Source of the DNA: CAYPIE01 sp964410665
GTDB taxonomy: Bacteria > Planctomycetota > Planctomycetia > Gemmatales > Gemmataceae
Direction: 5' to 3'
NCBI GenBank assembly: GCA_964410665.1
Contig: CAYPIE010000165.1
Location: 1-8,161 of the forward strand
Length of the DNA: 8,161 bases
Both the position numbers and the translations under genes were made by a program. Below are positions 1 to 7,107 of this stretch, piece after piece. Position 1 is the first letter of the stretch, and each line of letters starts with the position of its first letter. The notes below the pieces were generated by a model. The model saw nothing but the letters and a program-made list of their open reading frames with translations, made no database searches and was not told the DNA's origin.

Positions 1-160
1 CTGTAACACCGCCAAGGAGATTCTCACCCAGCGGAAGTACGTGCAGCTCTTAGTGCTGGTCGCTTGCTGGCCGCTGGAGGTGCGGGCGAACCTGTTGGCA
101 CGACTCAAGATGGGAGCCCGGAAGGTGCGGTTGGGGGCAAGTGTGCCCGGCAAAATAAGA

Positions 161-2090
161 TTACACATGGTAATTGGCATTGCCACCGTACGCACCGATG
201 TTGGCGAAAAACAGGGCCGTCACGTTCTCGAAGGTACAGTCCGTGAGTTGCCGCTGGGGCGCCGACTGGTGGACGTGAATGGCGTGGGCGCATTTGAAGA
301 ATGCCAGACCAGTTCCCCGAAATTCCTTGCTCACATTGCGTTTGTTGAAGAACAATCCCGCCGTGGGATTTGCCCGGCCAAACCCGGCATCATCCTTGCC
401 GTAATGGCCCAGAGATCGCCGGTCACTGCCGATCGTATTCTCGCTTTCCCCGACGAAGACGACGTTCTCCAGGATTGCGTTTTGGATCACGCGAACGCCT
501 TCGGGCTGATCGGCAAAGACGCAGTCTCGAAGCACCTCTTCCCGCTCTTCAATCCAGGCACCGCCGGTCTCGTTCTTGTAAGCGGTAAAGTCTTCCACGA
601 CAAATTGGCCCTTCTTGCGCTCGTTGCCACGCCCGCCGACGTCCAGGGTGAACAAGCCGAAGCACGTGTTAGCGAACTGGTAACTCGAGCCGCCAAGGTA
701 GAAGTCGCCCGATCCCTTGCCGTTGGAATGGGCGAAGTTGCCACGAAAAGTCGTGCCATCAAGTCTTTCGTAGTCTTTGCTCACTGGTGCTTCTGTATTG
801 TCAAAGAAAAAGCCGTTACCGTTCTCGCTGCCGGCGGCGTGATTGCCGATAAAGACCCGATTGGGGTTCTTCATCCAGAAGACGCTGGCGTGCTCCTCGC
901 GCTGGAGGAACTTGACGTGCCCGCCCTTGGGATTGGGAAATGCCAGGTCGTCCTTCGCCGGCTTGCGGACGAGCATGCCCAGGTTGCGGCGAAAACGTTG
1001 CCGTCCTCGGCGGGAACGTAGCAGTGGTTAGTGACGTCGTAGGCGACGTTGTCTTCAACGATCACGCCGGACGTCCCGTGCACGACGATCGCCCGCTGAA
1101 AGCGATGATGGATGCTGCAGTTCTTGGCGTACTGGCCCTTGCCCGGACAATCCCCGCTGCCGTAGCGATCGACCAGGTGCCAGTGCAGTGGATAACAGCC
1201 CTGGTGACCGCGCTGGCCCATGCGGAAGAATTCCACGCCCTCGACGTGTGCAATGCTGTCGTTCATGATCATGACGTGACCGCCGAAGGCCGACTCCTGT
1301 GAGTCTTCCGCGTTCTGGACTTTGACGTTCCGAGTCAGCAGACCTACCTCCGCCCGCTCGTCCAGAATCTTGCCGCCATAGGTCTGTTCCTTTCCCCAGT
1401 GCAGGTGCTTCAAGGCGTGAAGTGGACGACGTTGCCCTCGACCTTGGTGACGGTCAGGGCCTCGGCCTGGAAGCAACTGAAACTGCTCGGCGCAATCGCA
1501 ATGGCATCTCCGGGCAGCCAGTCCACTTGTTCCTTGCGTGTCATCTTGGTGTCACCGGGACGAGCGTGGTCGGCCAACTGCGTCCAACTGACGGCGTCGC
1601 GGCGTGCCCCGTTCAGTTCCAAGCGTCCGCCGTCTTTGCTCCCCAGGAACTTGGTGCCCATGCTCAATAGGGCATCGCCGACGACGTTCTTTGTCTCATC
1701 CGTCCCGTAGAGAGTGATGACGGCCCGGTGCTTGAAAGGCTCTTTCTCAGTACCGATTTGCAACAATGCCCCCTTACCGGTTACGCGAATCCAGTCGGCA
1801 CCTAGCGACAAGTCCTTGTCGGCGAGCACGAGCTGGCCGTTGATGAAGAGACTTTTCAGCCTGGGAGGGCTGAAGTCGAGGACCAGCTTTTTACCCTCGG
1901 GGATCACTACAGCCGCGCCCTCTTTGGGGAACCGGCCGCCCTGCCAGGTTTTGGCGTCGGACCAGAGGTGACCCTCGCCCGATGCGATGACGCCGGTTTT
2001 GGCAAGGCGCTCACATTCCGGGCAAGCCGACGCCTGCTGTGCCGCGACCGCCAAGAAAAGAACCATCAGGACAGGTAGAAGTCATGTCAT
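161..2090 (-). CDS. G8-domain, CEMIP/TMEM2-like right-handed beta-helix protein, frame interrupted
   Basis: Exported protein related to the vertebrate CEMIP/TMEM2 (hyaluronan-binding/degrading) family; its substrate here is unknown. It is read in three frames: 2066-1414, then about 1413-996, then about 991-161. Joining them gives about 635 residues. Residues 1-14 are a short hydrophobic leader and a CPEC pair follows. Residues about 31-152 form a G8 domain (Gly-rich beta strands, LWSDAKTW near the start). The second frame has the family-typical stretches EVGLLTRNVKVQ, GGHVMIM, GVEFFRMGQ, YPLHWHLVD, NCSIHH, VVHGTSGVIVEDNVAYD and EDGNVF. The third has ASVFWMKNPNRVFIGNHAAG, again as in TMEM2. 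The frames join cleanly if one base is restored at 1414-1415 and one at 992-995. ATG 2066 is the first usable start. ATG 2090 has the better ribosome site but meets TGA two codons later. It is the last gene of the minus-strand set, 48 nt after the DUF1552 stop when counted from 2090. The family call is strong; whether the gene is broken or misread is open. Confidence 0.85.
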
Positions 2091-2098
2091 GGATCCGT

Positions 2099-2102
2099 CT
2101 CC
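2099..2102 (-). promoter_or_regulatory. Ribosome binding site upstream of the G8 gene
   Basis: GGAG on the minus strand lies 8 nt before ATG 2090. That spacing is good for ATG 2090 and poor for ATG 2066 (32 nt). It supports 2090 as the ancestral start, even though TGA at 2084-2082 now blocks that reading. Confidence 0.45.
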
Positions 2103-2138
2103 AGTTTCCTCAGTCGTTCAAGTCAACAAGTGCTTCCG

Positions 2139-3498
2139 TCAAGCCAAGAGTTCCGTGATGGGGCCTGGCTTGTCGATGCTCGCAAGGCCGCCGCTGAGAT
2201 TAAAGTGATCGCGGGGTGCGTCCGCGGCGTGCAACAGAGTGCAGTACAGCGCGTTGATGGTGCGGCTGCCAACTTTGCCATAGCCGGGAAGCTCGACAAA
2301 TCGTCCGGTCCGCAATTTGCCACCCAGCTTACCGATGAGCACAAACGGCCATTCCTTGCCGTCGGTGTGGTGCGCGTCGGCACCGTCGCTGGTGTAGACG
2401 ATCAGGGTGTTATCCATCAGAGCCCCGTCTGCTTCGGGGATGGCCTGCAGCTTTTCGACCAGCTTGGCGATCTGCGAAAAGTGGTACCGACGAATGATCG
2501 TGTAGAGCTCGTCGGCCGAGCGGCCTTTGTCGGTCCCGCCGTGCCCGATCTTGTGGATGCCGATGTCAATTCCAAGACCTGGCAAGCTACCATCGGGCCC
2601 GCACAGTCCCGAGCAGATCGTGACGACGTTGGTCAGGCCGCTGATGAGAGACGCTGCGGCCAGTTCGAACTGCGCCTCCAGCCGTTGCGTTTCGTTCGGG
2701 CTGTCGTAACGCTTGTCGGGGGTGGGGGCGTGCTCGGCGAGCTGGTCGCGCATCAGCTGCAGCTTGGCGAGGCGGTTGCTCATCGATTCGAAGGAATTCA
2801 CGTAGAAGTCGAACTTCTCACGTTCCGGGCCGGCTAGCTGCGCCCGCACACGGCGGACGTCGTCTTTCATGAAGTCGAGCAGGCGCTTGCGGGTGTCGAA
2901 GCCCTCGCGCAGCTTTCCCTCGGCGACGCTGCCGAAGAGCGACTGGTAGACCAAGTCAGGACGGCACTGCGTGGGGATGGGCTTGCCCGGCCCCCACGCC
3001 GAGCAGACGTAGGTCGAGCTAAACCGATCGACTTCCTGCACGTAAGGCAGCCCCAGGCCAACGATCGGAAACACGCCGGGGAAGGCTCGGGCCAGTGCGG
3101 CGTCGATGGTCTCGGCCGTCGGCTCGCGCTTTTCACTGCTGCCGGCGAGTGCGGCGAATCCGCCGCCGTGATAGGGGTTGCAGTGCTTGCCGCTCAGCCT
3201 CTGGATAATGCTCACCAAGGATTTGTGTGGCGCGAGGGGGGTCGAGGTCTTCGGTGAGCTTGTAATCGGCCAGGGGCACGTCGGTAATGCGGTCCGGGCC
3301 AGTTCTCGAGCGTTCTAATCCCTTGGGTTGCGCCGCCCAGGGTTGGAAGCCGTTGCTCTGCAGCACGAATACAAATCGCTTGGCCTGTACCGGCTTGCCG
3401 TCCGCCTCGGCCTGGAGTCGCTGCAGGATGGGTGCCAGCACGACCGCGCCTGATCCCAGTGCGGCTCCCTTAAGGAACGTGCGACGTGACGAGCTCAT
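2139..3498 (-). CDS. DUF1552 (HXXSHH-family) protein with Tat signal, one frameshift
   Basis: DUF1552 protein of unknown biochemical function, usually encoded beside DUF1592-type heme proteins. The N-terminus SSRRTFLKGAALGSGAVVLA is a twin-arginine export signal (R5, R6, then a hydrophobic stretch), so the product should be exported folded. The frame breaks at a run of six G (3236-3241, plus strand). Dropping one base turns DPPRATQIL into DPLAPHKSLVSIIQRLSG, the expected family sequence leading to GKHCNPYHGGG. The corrected length is 452 residues, normal for the family. The HXXSHH site reads HKIGHG (about residues 315-320), so the Ser and last His are replaced. DAHH (about 374-377) and the block KEWPFVLIGKLGGKLRTGR follow. 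It starts 54 nt after the DUF1592 gene stop and is the middle gene of the set. ATG 3498 is preceded by GAAGGG at a 7-nt spacing. The family assignment is firm; the role is unknown. Confidence 0.88.
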
Positions 3499-3505
3499 GT
3501 TAGTG

Positions 3506-3511
3506 CCCTTC
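3506..3511 (-). promoter_or_regulatory. Ribosome binding site of the DUF1552 gene
   Basis: GAAGGG on the minus strand, 7 nt before ATG 3498. It supports this start, which also gives the complete twin-arginine signal. Confidence 0.5.
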
Positions 3512-3552
3512 TTTCAAGTGCCTGCGAGGAATCGTTTCTGATCTTTCACGCC

Positions 3553-5646
3553 CTACCGCTTCAGTTGCCACCGGTACAGAAATGGGTCGGAGCTCAACAG
3601 CTCGATGAGCAGCGCTTTGAAGCTCCCGCCGCTGTCACGATACGCACGGTGAGCGGCTTGCAGTGCGCCTGCGTCTGCGAGTGTTTCGTTCCGCCCCATC
3701 CAGTAGCGGAAGGCGTGGCGGACGAAGACCTGCTCGACCTGCTCGGACTCGGCCAACTTGTGCAACAGCTCGATCGCGTCTTTCACTGGCCCGTCCAGTT
3801 TCTGCACGCCGCTCTCGATGATCGCACCCGTCGACACTACGGGCTTGTCCAGTTCGGTGGTGCGGAACTGGCCGAAGTGGTCATACGCCTCAAAGGGCAG
3901 GCCCAGCAGGTCCATCTTCTGGTGACACTTCCAGCAGAAGGATTCGCGGGTGACGCGCATGCGGTGGCGGAGCGTAGAGAGAGGCTCGTCGGGCAGCTTG
4001 GCGTCAACGGTGATGGGCGTGTCGGGGATGGCCCCGCCCAGCAGTCGCTCGCGAACCCACTTACCGCGGAGGATGGCGTGGTTCTCGAAGTTGGTCGAGT
4101 GCGCGATCAGCCACGCCGGCTGCGTGAGGATGCCCGCCCTCTGCCCTTCGGGTAGCTGCAATGGCAGCTCCGAGGACCACTGCTCTTTGGTGAGGTTGTA
4201 GTATTCGACCGTCCCTTGAGGGTTGTGCTTTCTCTTTTGGTTCTCCGTCCACAACCAGCCTTTCCACGAGCCGCGCCCCGCGAACGATTCGCGCGTCGTC
4301 AACAGTTCCTTGAGCACGTCCCTGTCCTTTTTCAAGATGTGCAGCACCAGAGCATCGGTCTCCTCGACGAGGAGCTCCGGCTGGTACTTGCCCTTGATCC
4401 CCGCCGCCTTGCGCGTCTCGTCATCCTTGAACACCGAGGGGGCGTTCGCGTAGTCAAAGTACCGGTGAAAGAAGCGCAGAAGGTTGGAAGTCCTGGTTCG
4501 GTGATCGAGGACAGTCCAGATGGCGGGGTCCCACGTCCGAGTGTCAGCGAGCATCCGCTTCACCTCCCGGCGGACGTCGTCGCGGGTTTTCAGCCGACCT
4601 TCCCGCGCTGCCTTGAGAAGCTCCTCATCAGGCCCCTCATCGCGCAGTGAGTAGCCGATCGCGAACGACAGCTCCTGCGGTGTGAGCATCCGCCGACCCC
4701 ACTCGTCGACGGGGCCGCCTCCGAGCTCGAAGCGGAAGACGAATTCGGGGTGCAGCAGCACTGCCGACATCATCAACTCCAGGCCCTTTTCGCGGCCGAA
4801 ATCCTTCACGCTCTCGGCCAGTAGCTTGCCGTAGCGCCGCTCTTCCTCGGTGGTCGGCTTCCGGCCCAGTATCTCCTCGAAGCCGGCCTGGATCACCTCG
4901 TGCACCTGTTTTTCATCCGGACTTTTGGCCTCCAGATATTTTCGATAGGTCACGGCCCTTCCGCTGTTGCGCCCCCTTTTCTTGATCATGCTCTGCACGA
5001 TGTCGGGAGCATTCTTCATGAACAGCTCGGTCTCGGGCTCGTCGATCCGGTACAGCCCGGAACAATCCTTGATGCCAGGGGCGTTGATCGTGCCCCACGG
5101 TCGGAACGAATATAACCTCTCATTGATGAGCTCGGCCACGCGGGTGCTGTAGCCATCCGGGCGAATGCGCCAGATCCGAGGCGGCGAGGCGGTTGGTGCG
5201 GATGGCTTGGCCGAGAACAACAGGTCATGATCCACCCGGTTGCCCTCTGCGGGATACACGTGTGCTTGGTTGTGGACTGCTTCTTTCGCGAGGACGCCGC
5301 GGATCCAGGCGACGGCCGCCGCCCGAGCTTCTGCCGATGGTTGCTTCGCCCCCTTGGGCGGCATGTCTCCCGCCTGGATCTGCTCCAGGACGGCTTCCCA
5401 GACGTGGGTGCCATCGCTGGCGAGCAGTCCGCTGAGCTTGTCCAGTCTCAGCCTGGCCTCGCTGCGACGCGGCCCGTGACAGCGCACGCAGTGCTGCTGT
5501 AGCAAGGGGCGGGCGACCGCAGAGAATTCCTGCGCCGTCTCGCCCCCCTTCGGCTCCGCCGCGGAAGCCGAGGAGGAGGGCAGCACCATGCTCAAGCACT
5601 GTACCCACAACCAGAGCTGCACGTTGGGAAACAACGGTCGCTTCAT
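3553..5646 (-). CDS. PSCyt1/DUF1592-DUF1588-DUF1585 two-heme-site protein
   Basis: Planctomycete-type cytochrome-like protein of 697 residues, intact. Residues 1-30 are a signal peptide (hydrophobic core about 9-22, likely cleavage after SASAA). The N-terminal PSCyt1 domain has CVRCH (Cys53, Cys56, His57) and a GDMPP loop whose Met95 could be the second heme ligand. Residues about 248-310 resemble the DUF1595-type helical region, about 318-455 DUF1592, and about 503-605 DUF1588. DUF1588 holds GILTQPAWL, NFENHAILRG and a second heme motif, CWKCH (571-575), followed by the usual MDLLGLPFEAYDHFG. Residues about 630-693 are DUF1585 (FRYWMGR to SSDPFLYRW). A canonical DUF1587 block is not evident between the heme domain and residue 245. 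It probably carries electrons outside the cytoplasm, but no reaction is established for the family. It is the first gene of the set, followed after 54 nt by its usual DUF1552 partner. The start ATG 5646 has GGAGG just upstream. Confidence 0.93.
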   Translation of the reverse strand: MKRPLFPNVQLWLWVQCLSMVLPSSSASAAEPKGGETAQEFSAVARPLLQQHCVRCHGPRRSEARLRLDKLSGLLASDGTHVWEAVLEQIQAGDMPPKGAKQPSAEARAAAVAWIRGVLAKEAVHNQAHVYPAEGNRVDHDLLFSAKPSAPTASPPRIWRIRPDGYSTRVAELINERLYSFRPWGTINAPGIKDCSGLYRIDEPETELFMKNAPDIVQSMIKKRGRNSGRAVTYRKYLEAKSPDEKQVHEVIQAGFEEILGRKPTTEEERRYGKLLAESVKDFGREKGLELMMSAVLLHPEFVFRFELGGGPVDEWGRRMLTPQELSFAIGYSLRDEGPDEELLKAAREGRLKTRDDVRREVKRMLADTRTWDPAIWTVLDHRTRTSNLLRFFHRYFDYANAPSVFKDDETRKAAGIKGKYQPELLVEETDALVLHILKKDRDVLKELLTTRESFAGRGSWKGWLWTENQKRKHNPQGTVEYYNLTKEQWSSELPLQLPEGQRAGILTQPAWLIAHSTNFENHAILRGKWVRERLLGGAIPDTPITVDAKLPDEPLSTLRHRMRVTRESFCWKCHQKMDLLGLPFEAYDHFGQFRTTELDKPVVSTGAIIESGVQKLDGPVKDAIELLHKLAESEQVEQVFVRHAFRYWMGRNETLADAGALQAAHRAYRDSGGSFKALLIELLSSDPFLYRWQLKR

Positions 5647-5649
5647 TTT

Positions 5650-5654
5650 CCTCC
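5650..5654 (-). promoter_or_regulatory. Ribosome binding site of the DUF1592-type gene
   Basis: GGAGG (in GGTGGAGGAAA) on the minus strand lies 3 nt before ATG 5646. It is the strongest ribosome binding site in the window and fixes the start, although the spacer is short. Confidence 0.6.
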
Positions 5655-5693
5655 ACCTCGTTGAGTTTGCTCAGTGGGAACTTTCTCCGGGAA

Positions 5694-5803
5694 CGGCTCA
5701 CGTGAATCGATCCGGCTCACGTTTCACACGAACGTATGGGCCTGAAAAGACGTAACAAACAACTTGCGTGAGGTTTAGAGCAAGAAGTCGGCTCGCGTTT
5801 CAC
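5694..5803. repeat. Three direct copies of CGGCTC(A/G)CGT in the operon leader
   Basis: CGGCTCACGTGAATC (5694-5708), CGGCTCACGTTTCAC (5713-5727) and CGGCTCGCGTTTCAC (5789-5803) share a 10-base core. Copies 2 and 3 agree at 14 of 15 bases. Copy 1 contains the palindrome TCACGTGA. A weaker CTCTCGTTTCA follows at 5811-5821. They lie 48 to 157 nt upstream of the DUF1592-type start, where regulator sites would be expected. The copy count is seen; a role as operator or promoter element is inference. The rest of 5647-5965 shows no gene and no promoter I would defend. Confidence 0.4.
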
Positions 5804-5965
5804 GAAATGCCTCTCGTTTCAAGACCACTCCAGGACAGAGGTCCGCTCGCAAACACATCCCGAGCGACGAACGGTTGATTCACCTCAACCCGCGCGTTCA
5901 GCGAATTTCGGCTAAACCCTTCTCGGTATGATGTTACCAACTTTCAACCAACCAGGTCGCCTCAG

Positions 5966-6147
5966 GTGCACGATTGCGGCGTGGACGAGACGATCGGACT
6001 GGACGAGTTGGCCAACGAAACCACCGGGGAAATGTAACCGTCCAGGCCGCGCTGCTTTGGCAGCTCTAGGACGTGATCTATCGCTTCTGTTTGTCGCAGT
6101 TGGCGGAGCCTGACCTGGCCCACGATGCGACGCAGGAAACCGCCGTG
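5966..6147 (+). pseudogene. ECF-type RNA polymerase sigma factor, N-terminal remnant
   Basis: Fragment of a sigma-70 family (ECF) factor covering the N-terminus and part of region 2. The first part, 5966-6033, reads VDETIGLDELANETTGE. After a frame change near 6031-6034 it continues as VTVQAALLWQL, then an in-frame TAG (6067-6069), then DVIYRFCLSQLAEPDLAHDA and TQETAV. The pattern LxDxIYRFCLxxLxxPDLAxDATQE is typical of sigma region 2. The expected continuation (RVLRG, an aromatic-rich stretch, then region 4) is missing and unrelated sequence follows from 6148. With a frameshift, a stop and a C-terminal truncation it cannot make a working factor. The identification rests on recognising the motif. 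Confidence 0.6.
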
Positions 6148-6178
6148 GACGTTCCGCCCCGCCACGACGTTTTCCTTT

Positions 6179-6251
6179 TCGATGCCAATTACCATACACA
6201 TCCTAAATACTTCAATTAATCTGAATGAAACGTAGTGGTAATGGGCATCGA
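6179..6251. repeat. Imperfect inverted repeat around an AT-rich core
   Basis: TCGATGCCAATTACCA (6179-6194) and TGGTAATGGGCATCGA (6236-6251) pair at 15 of 16 positions. They enclose 41 nt of clearly AT-rich sequence between GC-rich remnants. The arms could form a hairpin or be ends of a small decayed element. I see no target-site duplication and no transposase. The stretch 6148-6265 holds no gene I can support. Confidence 0.45.
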
Positions 6252-6265
6252 CAAAGCTGTAATGA

Positions 6266-6559
6266 GACAGGAGCCACATCGTCCGTTCGAAACCAGTCCC
6301 ACCTGCCGTCTACACACTACGGCTCGAGCATTTCCTCCAAACGGTCCAACAACAGTATCAGAGAATTAGGCATACTATCTCCATGTCCACTAACCTGCTC
6401 GACCCTTTGACGCACACACTCGACCCGGCCGGGATCCTCCCCCGCCAGGGACTCTCTAGCGACCCGTGGCAGCAGCGCCTGCTTGCGAATCTCTGTCAAG
6501 AGATGTTAATCTGTGCTACAGTTCGACTCCGACTGCAGGTCGTTCGTACTGGCCGATAA
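6266..6559 (+). pseudogene. Phage-type terminase large subunit, N-terminal remnant
   Basis: The frame is open from 6266 to TAA 6557-6559. The likely start is ATG 6383, giving 58 residues: MSTNLLDPLTHT, then LDPAGILPRQGLSSDPWQ, QRLLANLCQEMLICATVR and unrelated sequence. The pattern LDP, then GLxxDPWQ, then LL with a hydrophobic strand resembles the start of large terminases found in planctomycete genomes. There the next stretch is the Walker A ATP-binding loop (a GKS motif), which is absent here. A whole terminase has several hundred residues, so nearly all of it is lost. The open upstream part (LEHFLQTVQQQYQRIRHTIS) may be leader or part of a longer form. Identification is by motif memory only. 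Confidence 0.5.
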
Positions 6560-6878
6560 CCTGATGATCGATGATGAAGGGACGCGGAGGCGGCAGGAGC
6601 CGGACACCCGGCACGCTCGGCGGAGCATCAACGAGATCCAGGCAGTGCAAGGGCTGGACCCGGTGGAGTGGGACGAGGCACCGTGGCTGCCGCTGGCCTG
6701 GGCTCGCACGGATCCCGGCCTCGCGAGGACTTCTCGACGAGCTTCCAGCAAGATCGACGGACGCCGGGCGGGATCCAGCCCGAGCAACCTCAAGAAAAGG
6801 AAGCATGAATTACCTTGCCGGTGTCATGGTAAAATGAACGCATACGTCCGCGAACGATCCAAGCAGGAATGTCCATGA
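6513..6878 (+). pseudogene. Probable phage portal protein, C-terminal remnant
   Basis: This 121-codon frame is open from GTG 6513 and overlaps the end of the terminase remnant by 47 nt in another frame. Its centre reads RRSINEIQAVQGLDPVEW, then APWLPLAWARTD. The pattern SINEIRxxxGLxPVxWG, followed by a proline-rich tail, is what I expect near the C-terminus of HK97-type portal proteins. The rest of a portal (several hundred residues) is missing. After about 6720 the frame becomes basic and low in recognisable pattern, probably reading past the ancestral end. The GTG has no convincing ribosome site. It could instead be an unrelated small frame; the portal call is tentative. Confidence 0.4.
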
Positions 6879-6949
6879 CGACCATTCGTACCGTGATCCA
6901 CGACCAGGGCCGTTGGATACCCATCAAGAATCTGCGTATATTGACTTGA
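6875..6949 (+). pseudogene. 24-codon stub starting MTTIRTVIHD
   Basis: ATG 6875, preceded by AGGA at a 7-nt spacing, begins MTTIRTVIHDQGRWIPIK and stops at TGA 6947-6949. The first ten residues resemble the start of small planctomycete proteins of the form MTTIRxVxxDGRIxxP, which run to about 70-80 residues. The remainder here is short and does not continue that pattern. I read it as a truncated N-terminus, or a chance frame. No function is assigned. Confidence 0.25.
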
Positions 6950-6954
6950 AGTAG

Positions 6955-7104
6955 GTCTTATGCCGAGATGACAATCGTCAAGACGACCCCGGCAAACTCA
7001 ACAACCGAATCCGCGAACACCCGGACGTTGCGAACGAGTTGGTGAACCTGCTCAACCCGCGACGAGAACGGGGTTGTTCTCGATGCTTGCACCATGACCA
7101 GTGA
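6955..7104 (+). pseudogene. Probable sulfatase C-terminal tail
   Basis: This open stretch has no start codon of its own (TAG 6952-6954 precedes it) and ends at TGA 7102-7104. It reads DDNRQDDPGKLNNRIREHPD, then VANELVNLLN and RRERGCSR. The order D-D-P-G, N-N, an EHPD helix with ELVNLL and a terminal basic G-S-R resembles the last 40 or so residues of type I sulfatases (LYDLxxDPGExxNLAxxHPE pattern). Its stop lies 3 nt before the start of the intact sulfatase and in the same frame. That would fit two tandem sulfatase genes of which the upstream one is almost wholly deleted. Short and motif-based, so only moderately sure. Confidence 0.4.
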
Positions 7105-7107
7105 CCG

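Noticed and set aside
132..153. Possible terminator hairpin after the G8 stop (GGGC, loop, GCCC)
   Set aside because: The stem is only four pairs and no T tract follows on the minus strand.
1..160. Continuation of the G8 protein beyond its stop at 161
   Set aside because: All three minus frames in 1-160 lack beta-helix or any other recognisable pattern.
41..1021. A 326-codon open frame on the plus strand
   Set aside because: It lies antisense to the G8 gene, whose translation matches a known family in detail. The plus-strand frame shows no domain pattern.
2130..2837. A 235-codon open frame on the plus strand
   Set aside because: It is antisense to the DUF1552 gene. It is a by-product of GC-rich codon use, with no recognisable motif.
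3200..3245. Programmed ribosomal frameshift in the DUF1552 gene
   Set aside because: There is a slippery C run but no downstream structure I can support, and no known recoding in this family. A one-base indel is simpler.
3565..4155. A 196-codon open frame on the plus strand
   Set aside because: It is the reverse of the DUF1588/DUF1585 coding region and has no independent support.
5225..5701. A 158-codon minus-strand frame overlapping the start of the DUF1592-type gene
   Set aside because: It shares the DNA of the PSCyt1 domain in another frame. The CVRCH frame is clearly the real one.
5731..5780. Sigma-70-like promoter for the minus-strand operon (TTGTTT and CATACG boxes)
   Set aside because: Both boxes are too far from consensus to call.
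5962..6279. A 105-codon minus-strand frame
   Set aside because: It is antisense to the sigma relic and includes the inverted repeat. No family pattern is evident.
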